Shown here: piece by piece, positions 20,654 through 29,287 of the stretch
How positions within the stretch are numbered: position 1 is the first letter of the stretch
How the letters are laid out: each line of letters begins with the position of its first letter
DNA from: Lutibacter flavus
GTDB lineage: Bacteria > Bacteroidota > Bacteroidia > Flavobacteriales > Flavobacteriaceae
Reading direction: 5' to 3'
Assembly (NCBI RefSeq): GCF_900188355.1
Contig: NZ_FZNX01000002.1
Span: forward strand, 596,432-660,431
DNA length: 64,000 nt
Notes under the pieces: model-generated
Told to the model about the DNA's origin: nothing
Databases searched by the model: none
Seen by the model: the letters and a program-made list of their open reading frames with translations, nothing else
Program-made: the position numbers and the translations under genes

Positions 20654-20679
20654 GTTATTGATATACACTATTCAAATTA

Positions 20680-20716
20680 GTACAAACACAACTATTTTCT
20701 GGATGAACGTGATTGA
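20680..20716 (+). promoter_or_regulatory. Conserved 37-nt upstream block, putative LytTR operator (copy 1)
   Basis: The block begins GTACAAACACAAC and ends GATGAACGTGATTGA. It is matched at 33 of 37 positions by 33950-33986. On the complementary strand it holds half-sites CACGTTCAT and TGTGTTTGT whose GTT cores are exactly 21 bp apart, the spacing expected for LytTR direct repeats. It ends 75 bp before the -7 element of the micropeptide gene and lies close to the divergent sensor promoter. Confidence 0.6.
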
Positions 20717-20791
20717 AAGTAATTTTAGACTAATGTAACTCAATTATTATCCTCTTTGTCATATTTAATTTAGTAGCCTAAACTAAGTGTA

Positions 20792-20799
20792 TATGTTTG
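20792..20799 (+). promoter_or_regulatory. -7 element TATGTTTG upstream of micropeptide A
   Basis: TATGTTTG fits TAnnTTTG and lies 22 bp before the ATG at 20822. No good -33 is seen, which suits an activator-dependent promoter. The same octamer occurs at the same place relative to the 37-nt block at 34062. Confidence 0.6.
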
Positions 20800-20821
20800 T
20801 ATCAAATTAAAACTAATAATC

Positions 20822-20908
20822 ATGAGCACCTTAAACAACACAAATATCAGAATTCAAATAAAAGCATCTAACAATAATGTTTGGAACAATAAAAGACGTT
20901 TCAGATAA
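20822..20908 (+). CDS. 28-aa micropeptide A (S-x4-W-x3-RRFR family)
   Basis: ATG to TAA gives 28 residues, beginning MSTLNNTN and ending SNNNVWNNKRRFR. It is basic and Asn-rich, with no signal peptide or membrane helix. Micropeptide B at 34098 is a clear relative: same length, MxTLNNT start, ASNxNxWNxKRRFR end. The two 36-aa peptides at 41977 and 42114 share the end pattern S-x4-W-x3-R-R-[FY]-[RS]. The next gene, a secreted serine hydrolase, begins 35 bp later. Conservation of length and ends while internal codons vary argues for selection on the peptide. The role is unknown: it could be an exported signal or antimicrobial, a regulatory leader peptide, or a small partner of the membrane or hydrolase proteins. 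Confidence 0.7.
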   Translation: MSTLNNTNIRIQIKASNNNVWNNKRRFR

Positions 20909-20943
20909 ACTATAAAACTAACAACAATATAAAATTAACTATT

Positions 20944-22488
20944 ATGAAAACTTTAAAAATCTTCGGTTTAGCTTTTTTATGCTTAACAAATACACTTGCC
21001 CAATCAAATGATGAAGCTCTTAATACTAAAATCAAATCTCTTGAAAAAGACTTTGAAACAGTTTTAACCACTTCTAAAGCAGCTGGCTTTTCTATTGCCA
21101 TTGTAAAAGGAAGTGAAATTATTTATACCAAAGGTTTTGGTTATAGCGATATTGAAAATAAAACTCCTGTAACCAGCAACACTATTTTTGCTATTGGCTC
21201 ATCAACTAAAGCTTTTACGGCGTCTTTAATGGGGCTATTACGAGACCAAGGAAAAGTCAATTTTGAAACCTCCCCAAGAACATATATTCCTGAATTGAAA
21301 TTCTTTAATTCTGAAATGAACACTCAAATAACGATTAAAGATTTAATGACACACAGAACAGGATTACCACGTCATGGTGAAGCTTGGAAACTCTTTAAAA
21401 CTCAATCAAAGGATGAATTTTTAGCTAGAATAGCCTTTCAAGAACCCGTAGCTCCAGTAAGAGCAGAATGGAGATACAACAACTTCATGTATTTTGTTCA
21501 AGGCGTAATTGCAGAGCGACTTACAGACAAAAGTTGGGAGCAGAATATTGAACAAAACTTTTTTGAGCCATTACAAATGGTAAGTTCAACTACAAATATT
21601 CAAGGTTTAATAAATAGCAATAAATCGGCTCTTGGTTATTATTTTAAAAACGGTAAAACAACAGAAATCGATTACAAAGACATTGGGGCCATGAGTCCAG
21701 CTGGAGGTATTAATAGCACAGTGAATGACATGTCAAAATGGATGATTGCATGGTTAAATAAAGGACAATACAATGGCAAACAAATACTACCATCGAAATA
21801 TGTTAGAGAGGCAATGAGTTCACAAATGGTCATTTCTGGCAGATTACCTAAGGAAGCATCGCCAAGCAGCTTTATGTCCAATTATGGTTATGGTTGGTTT
21901 ATTTCATCTTACAAAAGTCATTATCGTATAGACCATGGTGGCAATATTGATGGATTTTCGGCTAACGTAGCTTTCTATCCAGCAGATGATTTAGGGATTG
22001 TGGTATTAAGTAATCAAAACAGATCGGGTGTACCACAAATAATTACAAATATTGTTGCTGATAAACTTTTTGATACCCCTGAAACCAATTGGATTGGAAA
22101 ATTGGAAAAACTAATTGAACGACAAACAAAAACTACAGAAACTGAACCTATCATTTCTATAAAACCTGCACACAACTTAAAGGATTATACTGGAACATAC
22201 AAACATAAAGGTTATGGAACTTTTGATGTAATTACAAAGAATGACTCTTTGTTTGCTAAATTCCCTGAATATACGCAATGGTTAAATCCTATTCATCCTA
22301 ATGTGTTTGAAACTTACTATGTCCTTGATAAACTTAATCTTGAGAGTCAAGGAAGAAGCATCAAGTTTGTTACAGATTTTAAGGACAATATTTCTGGTTC
22401 AGCAATTAAATTGGAACGCACATTAAATCCTATTATTTTTAATAGACTATCTTTAAAAACAGAACCAACCGATAAAGCTAAGCTATAA
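20944..22488 (+). CDS. Secreted serine hydrolase, beta-lactamase class C/PBP-like
   Basis: The 514-aa protein has a signal peptide (residues 1-19, ending LAQ). The serine beta-lactamase fold shows SxxK as S86-S-T-K89 in AIGSSTKAFTA, the Tyr motif as YNN in WRYNNFMYF, and HGG in DHGGNIDGFSA near residue 327. The C-terminal 90 residues (TGTYKHKGYGTFDV...) match the DUF3471 type. Such enzymes are D-Ala-peptidases or esterases more often than true beta-lactamases. It is the second gene behind the LytTR-linked promoter, after micropeptide A, and is followed by an S41 peptidase. Its last 11 codons and stop recur in a truncated gene remnant at 23802. Confidence 0.88.
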   Translation: MKTLKIFGLAFLCLTNTLAQSNDEALNTKIKSLEKDFETVLTTSKAAGFSIAIVKGSEIIYTKGFGYSDIENKTPVTSNTIFAIGSSTKAFTASLMGLLRDQGKVNFETSPRTYIPELKFFNSEMNTQITIKDLMTHRTGLPRHGEAWKLFKTQSKDEFLARIAFQEPVAPVRAEWRYNNFMYFVQGVIAERLTDKSWEQNIEQNFFEPLQMVSSTTNIQGLINSNKSALGYYFKNGKTTEIDYKDIGAMSPAGGINSTVNDMSKWMIAWLNKGQYNGKQILPSKYVREAMSSQMVISGRLPKEASPSSFMSNYGYGWFISSYKSHYRIDHGGNIDGFSANVAFYPADDLGIVVLSNQNRSGVPQIITNIVADKLFDTPETNWIGKLEKLIERQTKTTETEPIISIKPAHNLKDYTGTYKHKGYGTFDVITKNDSLFAKFPEYTQWLNPIHPNVFETYYVLDKLNLESQGRSIKFVTDFKDNISGSAIKLERTLNPIIFNRLSLKTEPTDKAKL

Positions 22489-22555
22489 CCTACAAAGATT
22501 TATAGTTCTCTAATAAGAATTTAAAAAAATAGAATAATTAATAACTCAAAAAAAA

Positions 22556-23647
22556 ATGAAAAAAGTATATTTAGTAATTGTATTAACGTTTTTCATTGGT
22601 CAAATTTTTGGACAAAGAATGAGAATGAAATCGGAACCCATAGAACCAAAATCTATTGAGCTGAACGAAATTCATAAAATGGTAAAAGACCTAGCCGACT
22701 CTATTGCTGTGAACTATATTATTGGTGAGAAAGCACCTATGCTAAAGAAAAATTTGTTAAAAGAATTAAGAAAAGGAAATTTGGACCATTTTAAAGAGAA
22801 AAATGCCCTTGCCAATCACCTTTCTAACATTTTAGTAACTTGGAGTAATGACAAACACTTTAGAATTATGGTATCAGAACCAGCAGGAGAACGTCTTGTA
22901 ATGCCTTCATCTTACGAGCACATTGCTAAAGATAATTATTCTTTTAAAAAAATGGAACACCTAAATGGTAATATTGCTTACATAAAGTTTAACCGTTTTA
23001 TTCCTCCTGCATATTCAGGAAGTTTAATTACCTCTGCAATGCTTTTCGCTGCAAATTCAGATGCTGTAATCATTGACTTACGCGATAATATTGGTGGCTC
23101 TCCAGATACGGTTGCAATGTTGGCTGGCTTCTTTCTAAAAGAGCCTACCTTACTAACTGTTAATTATATTCGTGCTACAGATACGAAAGAAGAAACTTGG
23201 TCGACTATAGCAGATGTGAGAGTTAATTCATCTAACCCTGATAATTTTATTGTTCCTACAGCCACTTTAGAAAGACTTAAAAACGTCCCTCTTTATATTT
23301 TAACGGGTCGTTACACATTTTCTGCAGCAGAAATGTTTAGTTCTTCTTTACAAGGGTATAAACGTGCTAAAATAGTTGGGGTAAACACTCTTGGCGGTGG
23401 ACACGGAATCAGTCCTATTGAAATGGCACAAGGGTTTACAGCTTTTATTCCTTTTACGTGCTATTATCATCCTGTCACCAAAAAATCTTGGGAGGCAGTA
23501 GGAGTTAAGCCAGACATTCCTTGTACTGCTGCTGATGCTAAACGAGTTGCTCAAATTAGTATTTTAAAAGAGTTACAGAAAAAACCAAAACACGATTCTA
23601 AAATCCCTGTTTATTTAAAAGAATTGGAAACCGAATCACCTAAATAA
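22556..23647 (+). CDS. Secreted S41-family peptidase
   Basis: This 363-aa protein has a signal peptide (residues 1-19, ending IFGQ). The helical cap MVKDLADSIAVNYI is typical of IRBP-like S41 proteins. The core has DLRDNIGGSPDTVAMLAGFF and the nucleophile Ser256 in RYTFSAAEMF, followed by AKIVGVNTLGGGHG. There is no PDZ domain, which sets it apart from bacterial CtpA. It is 67 bp behind the serine hydrolase and probably in the same transcript. The same pairing (serine hydrolase then S41 protein) recurs at 25337/27469. The substrate is unknown; small peptides are the usual guess for PDZ-less S41 enzymes. Confidence 0.85.
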   Translation: MKKVYLVIVLTFFIGQIFGQRMRMKSEPIEPKSIELNEIHKMVKDLADSIAVNYIIGEKAPMLKKNLLKELRKGNLDHFKEKNALANHLSNILVTWSNDKHFRIMVSEPAGERLVMPSSYEHIAKDNYSFKKMEHLNGNIAYIKFNRFIPPAYSGSLITSAMLFAANSDAVIIDLRDNIGGSPDTVAMLAGFFLKEPTLLTVNYIRATDTKEETWSTIADVRVNSSNPDNFIVPTATLERLKNVPLYILTGRYTFSAAEMFSSSLQGYKRAKIVGVNTLGGGHGISPIEMAQGFTAFIPFTCYYHPVTKKSWEAVGVKPDIPCTAADAKRVAQISILKELQKKPKHDSKIPVYLKELETESPK

Positions 23648-23703
23648 ACATCTTAAATTCAGAATTATAAAAGCTACTTTAAAATCAATTTAAATAAAGC
23701 ATC

Positions 23704-23832
23704 ATGAATAAAATAATTAGTATAGTTTTATTAACTCTTTGTTTAGGAAATGTAAACGCTCAAAAATATGATACTTAAATTATAGAAGAATTACTTTTAA
23801 TAACAGAACCAACCGATAAAGCTAAGCTATAA
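23704..23832 (+). pseudogene. Collapsed gene: signal peptide fused to a serine-hydrolase tail
   Basis: An ATG opens a good signal peptide (MNKIISIVLLTLCLGNVNAQ), and then a TAA comes after residue 24. If that stop is read through, the same frame goes on for 17 codons and ends TEPTDKAKL at a TAA. The last 34 nt of this stretch (23802-23835) are identical to 22458-22491 at the end of the serine hydrolase gene. This is best read as what is left after recombination deleted the body of a tandem paralogue. It cannot code for an enzyme. Confidence 0.7.
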
Positions 23833-24010
23833 CCTTTAAAGGATATAGTAATAAAACATTCACATAAGTTACGGCTGATTTCGTTGTTTAAAACCCCCAA
23901 CTTTTTAAGCAATAAGTTCATAGCTAAATAAATGAGTACAATATAAAAATACCAAAGTAATGAAAAAGAGTGTTGTGTCGTCTAATCTATATAACCTATA
24001 AATACAACTA

Positions 24011-25192
24011 ATGAAAAAAGGAAAAATATTATTATTGATTATTCTCTTACTAACAATTGGGGTTATCTGGATTATTGAACCCTTATCATTAAACCCATTT
24101 AGTCAGATCGAAATTCCTGAGACCCAAAGCGAGATTGATTTTAACTGTAAAGATTCTTCATTTGCTGTAAACAATGAATTGGAAAGTAAGGCGAATAAAA
24201 TAATCGATGAACATATGGCTTCAAACAATTTTTTGGGAGTTACTACTGGCCTTTATATAGAAAATTGTGGAACTTATGTTAGTGGAGCAGGTTTTACTAA
24301 TAAAGCTGATCAAAAAAGAATAAATAGCAATACGCTGGGAAGGATAGCCTCCATTACCAAACCAATGACTGCAATTGCAATTATGCAACTGCATGAAAAA
24401 GGAATACTTGACTTAGATACTCCTATTCAAACGTATTTAAAGGAATTTCCAAAAAAAGCTAAAGGCGATATCACCATAAGGCATTTGCTAAAGCACACTT
24501 CAGGGATTTCTCATTACTCATCAAAATGGGATGCGCTTTCTTTTACCCATTATCCAACTTTAGTAAATGCAATGGATGCTTTTAAAGATAAAGAGCTTCT
24601 CTTTGAACCAGGTACTCAATACATGTATTCTTCTTATGGATATGCGGTCTTAGGCGCAATAATTGAAAAAGTATCCCAAATGAGTTATGGGAAATATATG
24701 AAAAAATACATATGGGATATAGCAGGAATGTCAAATACAAGTCTAGAAGAAGACAAACAAAAATATAGTAACAATTCACGAGGCTATCTTAAAATAAAAT
24801 CTACTTATATAAAAAGCCCAAAAACTGATTTAAGCATCATATATTCAGCAGGAGGTGTACAATCTACTGCCAAGGATTTACTCAAATTTGGAGAGGCTGT
24901 TCTGCATAATAAACTAATTAAAAGTACTACTTTGGAAATGATGATAAATGCAACAGACGAACTTGCACCGGCAATAGGTGATGATCCTTATGGTTTTGGT
25001 TGGGCTGTATATGATGACCCAAAATATGGAAAGATTATCCAACACGGCGGAACACAACCAGGAACTAGTGCCTTCTTTTCTATTTATTTAGACCAAAAAA
25101 TTGTATCTGTTGTTTTGTCGAATTGTTTTGGAACTCGCCAAAATGTTTTTAATCTTTCAAGAGATATAGCATATTTGGCTTTGGAGAAATAA
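24011..25192 (+). CDS. Membrane-anchored serine hydrolase (beta-lactamase family)
   Basis: The product is 393 aa. The first 22 residues form one hydrophobic helix after MKKGK, with no clear cleavage site, so the enzyme is probably tethered to the inner membrane facing the periplasm. The catalytic motifs are S114-I-T-K117 (RIASITKPMTA), the Tyr motif YSS in MYSSYGYAVLG, and HGG in QHGGTQPGTS. Family members act on D-amino-acid peptides or esters. The gene stands alone, 178 bp after the collapsed remnant and 144 bp before the next hydrolase. Confidence 0.87.
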   Translation: MKKGKILLLIILLLTIGVIWIIEPLSLNPFSQIEIPETQSEIDFNCKDSSFAVNNELESKANKIIDEHMASNNFLGVTTGLYIENCGTYVSGAGFTNKADQKRINSNTLGRIASITKPMTAIAIMQLHEKGILDLDTPIQTYLKEFPKKAKGDITIRHLLKHTSGISHYSSKWDALSFTHYPTLVNAMDAFKDKELLFEPGTQYMYSSYGYAVLGAIIEKVSQMSYGKYMKKYIWDIAGMSNTSLEEDKQKYSNNSRGYLKIKSTYIKSPKTDLSIIYSAGGVQSTAKDLLKFGEAVLHNKLIKSTTLEMMINATDELAPAIGDDPYGFGWAVYDDPKYGKIIQHGGTQPGTSAFFSIYLDQKIVSVVLSNCFGTRQNVFNLSRDIAYLALEK

Positions 25193-25336
25193 AGTGCCAA
25201 CAATTTATAAACAATATTAAAGCGTTTATAGACAAGACCATATACCTAATTAAAACTTATTTAAGCGTAACCCTTCACCTTTTTACGCCTCTATACTAAT
25301 GAAAGCTAATAAAATTAAACATTAAAACAGAATAAA

Positions 25337-27403
25337 ATGCAACCAAAAAAACTATACCTATTAATTATAATAACAATGCTTTGCGCTCAAAACATGTTTT
25401 CTCAGGAAACGCGCGATACTATTAGTGAAGAAAAAATTGCCAAAATCGAAGCCAAAATTCAGGCTTGGCAAAAGCAAACCAACGCTCCTGCTGTTTCTGT
25501 GGCGTTCCAACACGGCGATTTTTATTATGAAAATGCGTGGGGTTTAGCGGATATTGAAAATCAAGTCATAGCAAAACCCACATCTTCGTATCAAATTGCT
25601 TCAACTACAAAACCCATGACTGCCATGGCAATTTTGAAACTTTGGGAAATGGGAAAAATCGATTTGGATGCCGAAGTACAAACGTATTATCCGTATTTTC
25701 CGAAGAAAAAATATCCTGTAACGATTCGCCAAATATTATCTCACACAGCAGGGATTTCCCATTATCGAAGCGATAGTAAAGAGGAAAAACACATCAAAGA
25801 TCCTTACGATACAAAAATGGCGATTGATATTTTTAAAGATTGGGAATTAATTTTTGAGCCAAGCACTGATTGGAGGTATTCGAGTTATGGTTACAATCTT
25901 TTGGGTGCGGTGATTGAAGAAGTAAGTGGAAAATCGTACGAAGAATTTTTAAAAGAGCACATTTGGATGCCTGCAAACATGGAAAATACCATGATGGATG
26001 ACCCGATTACGATTGTTCCGAATCGAGTTAGAGGCTATTTTAAAAATGGAATCAAAATAGAAAATGGTGAGTATCTGGATATTAGTAGTCGATTTGGAGC
26101 TGGTGGGGTGCGTTCGACCGTTCAGGATATTGTTAATATGGGAATTGCCTTGAATAATGGGAAAATCCTAAAACCTGAAACCGTTGAATTGATGCTTGAG
26201 CCTTTGGGCGAGCAAGGTTGGAATGAATATGCATTAGGAATTTCGGTGCGTCCATTTTTGGGGCAACACATCATCATGCATAGTGGCGGAATGCCACAAA
26301 CCAGTTTTTTGTTTATCGCTGCGCCTGCGGATAATTTATCTTTGTCAATCGGGTCTAACTTGGGACGGCAAGATGTAGAAAGTTTAGGGATTAGTTTGGT
26401 TCAAATCCTATCAGGAATTGACACTAAAACCGTCACTGCAAAAAATACCGAAGATAGGTTGATGTTGGATGCCATAAACGAAGTTTTTAATTTTGGACAA
26501 GGTTATTGCCAAAAAATAGGCAAAGCTAAAATTGAAAATGATAGAAATTTAGCCTCTAACTTTAAGTATTTTAATCGGTATATCAACCGCAAATACATCA
26601 AAAATAATCCTCAAGATGCTCAAGAAAAAATCAAAGCAGGGCATCAAATTCAACCTGAAAAACATTTAACTTGGGATAGAGTAGGCGGATACATGGCAAG
26701 CCAACTAAATCAAAATTACTCCCAAGAAGGCGCATTAGCTTTTTTCAAGGCGTATATTGATTTGTACATAAAAGATAAGTCCATTTCGTACCGTTTTACA
26801 AAAGGTTTTGAAAATGCTGTGCAGAAATATTATCAGGATTGGCAAGTTACCAAAGCACTAAATCCAAGTTTAACACGCTTTGACAAAAATACAGATTGGA
26901 ATCAAGTGCCCAAGCAATTGGATAATGAATTAAATAAGTACAGCGTATATCCTGATTTTTATGGTGATTTGATTGACTATACGTATTCGAATTTACTTTT
27001 TAAGAAAAAATATGACGAAATATCTCATATTACCGACCTTATGGACACGTATTTTTATGGGCGATTTTTTACGGAGTTTTTACAGGGATTCGTAGCATTG
27101 AGTCAAAAAGATTTGAATAAGGCGAAAACTTATTTTGCAAAAGCCAATGAAATTGAAAATCTTTTAGAAAATCCGAATTGGATTGGCTCATTCATTTTAC
27201 AATTAGCACAAGCCGACCCTGTAATGGCATTTAGTTTAGGCGAAATTATGGCTACGTATAATCCAAAATCGTATGTTTTTCAGATTGGCATCGCAAATTT
27301 AGCTGGTAAAATGGGCATGAAAGAAAAGTCTATATATTATGCTCAAAAAGCTTTAGAAATCAAACCTGATGACGAAAGGGCTTTGAAATTTATAGGAAAT
27401 TAA
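25337..27403 (+). CDS. Secreted serine hydrolase with C-terminal TPR-like region
   Basis: The 688-aa protein has a signal peptide (about residues 1-22, ending MFSQ). The hydrolase domain covers about 30-370 with S89-T-T-K92 (QIASTTKPMTA), YSS in RYSSYGYNLLG and HSGG in MHSGGMPQTS. The remaining 300 residues are helical and end in a TPR-like motif (GMKEKSIYYAQKALEIKPDDERALKF). The catalytic half is closely alike to the gene at 24011, so the two look like paralogues. An S41-type gene follows 65 bp later. The TPR tail may hold a partner protein; no direct evidence is seen. Confidence 0.86.
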   Translation: MQPKKLYLLIIITMLCAQNMFSQETRDTISEEKIAKIEAKIQAWQKQTNAPAVSVAFQHGDFYYENAWGLADIENQVIAKPTSSYQIASTTKPMTAMAILKLWEMGKIDLDAEVQTYYPYFPKKKYPVTIRQILSHTAGISHYRSDSKEEKHIKDPYDTKMAIDIFKDWELIFEPSTDWRYSSYGYNLLGAVIEEVSGKSYEEFLKEHIWMPANMENTMMDDPITIVPNRVRGYFKNGIKIENGEYLDISSRFGAGGVRSTVQDIVNMGIALNNGKILKPETVELMLEPLGEQGWNEYALGISVRPFLGQHIIMHSGGMPQTSFLFIAAPADNLSLSIGSNLGRQDVESLGISLVQILSGIDTKTVTAKNTEDRLMLDAINEVFNFGQGYCQKIGKAKIENDRNLASNFKYFNRYINRKYIKNNPQDAQEKIKAGHQIQPEKHLTWDRVGGYMASQLNQNYSQEGALAFFKAYIDLYIKDKSISYRFTKGFENAVQKYYQDWQVTKALNPSLTRFDKNTDWNQVPKQLDNELNKYSVYPDFYGDLIDYTYSNLLFKKKYDEISHITDLMDTYFYGRFFTEFLQGFVALSQKDLNKAKTYFAKANEIENLLENPNWIGSFILQLAQADPVMAFSLGEIMATYNPKSYVFQIGIANLAGKMGMKEKSIYYAQKALEIKPDDERALKFIGN

Positions 27404-27468
27404 TAATCAATCTATCAGGGGTAGTGTGCACTCAATTCTTTAATTACTTTAATCAATAAAAATCAGAC

Positions 27469-29205
27469 ATGATTAAATTAAACATTACAAGTATTTTCCT
27501 ATTTATTTTTCTCAATATCTCTTTTGCTTTTTCCCAGCAGAAAAATATTAATGTGGAAAATCCAGTTGAATACTTTAATAAAAGAACTGAAGCTATAAGT
27601 TTAGCCAAAAGTGAAAGATGGAAAGAGTCCATTATTATTTTAGAAAGCCTCACTGAACAGAATCAAGATGATGGGGATTTATTCTATCTATTAGGGCTTT
27701 CTTATTATCAAACGGAGCAATATAAAAACGCCATTACGGCACTAAAGAAAACCCTTGACCTTGGTGGAACTATTTTAACAGGAATTCCGACGGGTTCAGC
27801 ACCTTCAAATGATATTATGATAAAAATTGCTGAAGCGTATGCTGAAGATGGAGATAAAGATAATGCTTTGTTATGGCTGCGAAAAGGTTTTGAAGCACGT
27901 TATGACGAAAAACCGTTTATAAAAGGTAGTTCTGCTTTTAAAAGCTTCAATGAAGATGCGAATTTTCTAGCGCTATTTGGGAATGATACTCAAAAAGATA
28001 TAACAAGAGAAGAAGCTTGGTCTAGAGATATTACATATTTAGAGAAACGAATTAATGAGTTACGGTATAGCTCTGACGCTATTTCTAAAACAGATTTATC
28101 AAAAGAAATTATAGGTATAAAAACAAAAATAGCGTCATTATCTGATGAACAAATAATTTTCAAAATAATTAAACTATTCGGAGCTTTAGGAAGTGGACAC
28201 AATTTTATTTTACCTACATCTCCAAACAAAGGTGCCTTAAAAAAACTACCCGTTCAGTTTTATCAGTTTAACGATGGGCTATTTATTGTTGATGCTGAGG
28301 AAGGCTTCGAACAATGGATTGGCTATAAAGTAGATTTGATTGAAAGTACGCCTGTTAAAGAAGCACTTCAAAAAACAAATGCCGTAAATGCAAGGGATAA
28401 TGATATGCAAATACTTTGGTTAGGGCCTTATTATTTGGGATTACCCGATGTATTAGAAGGCTTAGGAATTATTAAGAATGCAAATCAAGTAACAATAACG
28501 TTAAGCGATAAAGAGGGAAAGTCTGAAAAAGTAACAATGAACCCTGTTGCTTGGCAGTTTACTGGTATGCCAATACTACCAAAGCTAAAAACAGGGAATC
28601 AACCTTTATTTTTATCAAAAAAAGAAGATAATTATTGGTTAAAAACATTACCTGAGCATAATGCAATGTATATACAATTTAACGTAGTTCAACAAAAAGA
28701 AGAACTGACTTTGCTGGATTTTAATTTAAAGCTAAGAGAAAATATAAAGAAAAGTAATACTCAAAATTTAATTTTAGACTTGCGTTTTAATAGCGGTGGA
28801 GATGGTTCAATATTTCCTCCTATGCTAAAGACATTAATCGAATTTGAAGTTATAAACCCTAAAGGAAAAATTTTCGTTTTGATCAGTAGAGAAACATTTT
28901 CTGCTGCTCAAAATTTATTGACTGAAATAACAAAATTCACAAATCCAATTTTAGTGGGTGAGCCTAGTGGATCAAAACCAAGTTTTATAGGAGAAGCAGG
29001 ATGGTTCCAGTTACCATATTCAGGTTTAATGGGAATTGTAGCTTCACAATATCATCAAACTTATAAAGCAGAAGACCATCGTAACTGGATCGCTCCTCAT
29101 ATTCCAGTTAGTTTATCATCGACAGATTATTTTACTGGAAATGATGAAGCTATGAATTGTATAATGGAAATAATAAAAACTTCTGAAATAAAGAATAAAG
29201 ACTAG
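27469..29205 (+). CDS. Secreted TPR protein with S41-like peptidase domain
   Basis: This 578-aa protein has a signal peptide (about residues 1-22, ending AFSQ). TPR units lie at about 35-150 (DLFYLLGLSYYQTEQYKNAITALKKTL). The C-terminal S41-like domain is visible from about 420, with LDLRFNSGGDGSIFPP and the nucleophile Ser478 in SRETFSAAQNLL, then NPILVGEPSGSKPS. No PDZ domain is seen. It follows the serine hydrolase-TPR gene by 65 bp, the second serine hydrolase/S41 pair in this region. Confidence 0.82.
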   Translation: MIKLNITSIFLFIFLNISFAFSQQKNINVENPVEYFNKRTEAISLAKSERWKESIIILESLTEQNQDDGDLFYLLGLSYYQTEQYKNAITALKKTLDLGGTILTGIPTGSAPSNDIMIKIAEAYAEDGDKDNALLWLRKGFEARYDEKPFIKGSSAFKSFNEDANFLALFGNDTQKDITREEAWSRDITYLEKRINELRYSSDAISKTDLSKEIIGIKTKIASLSDEQIIFKIIKLFGALGSGHNFILPTSPNKGALKKLPVQFYQFNDGLFIVDAEEGFEQWIGYKVDLIESTPVKEALQKTNAVNARDNDMQILWLGPYYLGLPDVLEGLGIIKNANQVTITLSDKEGKSEKVTMNPVAWQFTGMPILPKLKTGNQPLFLSKKEDNYWLKTLPEHNAMYIQFNVVQQKEELTLLDFNLKLRENIKKSNTQNLILDLRFNSGGDGSIFPPMLKTLIEFEVINPKGKIFVLISRETFSAAQNLLTEITKFTNPILVGEPSGSKPSFIGEAGWFQLPYSGLMGIVASQYHQTYKAEDHRNWIAPHIPVSLSSTDYFTGNDEAMNCIMEIIKTSEIKNKD

Positions 29206-29287
29206 GCATAATATTGTCTATGATTATGAAAATTGTGTAACCGATTTTCATTTCAATTCGTCTAATTAAAAAATTAGAAAAACCATA

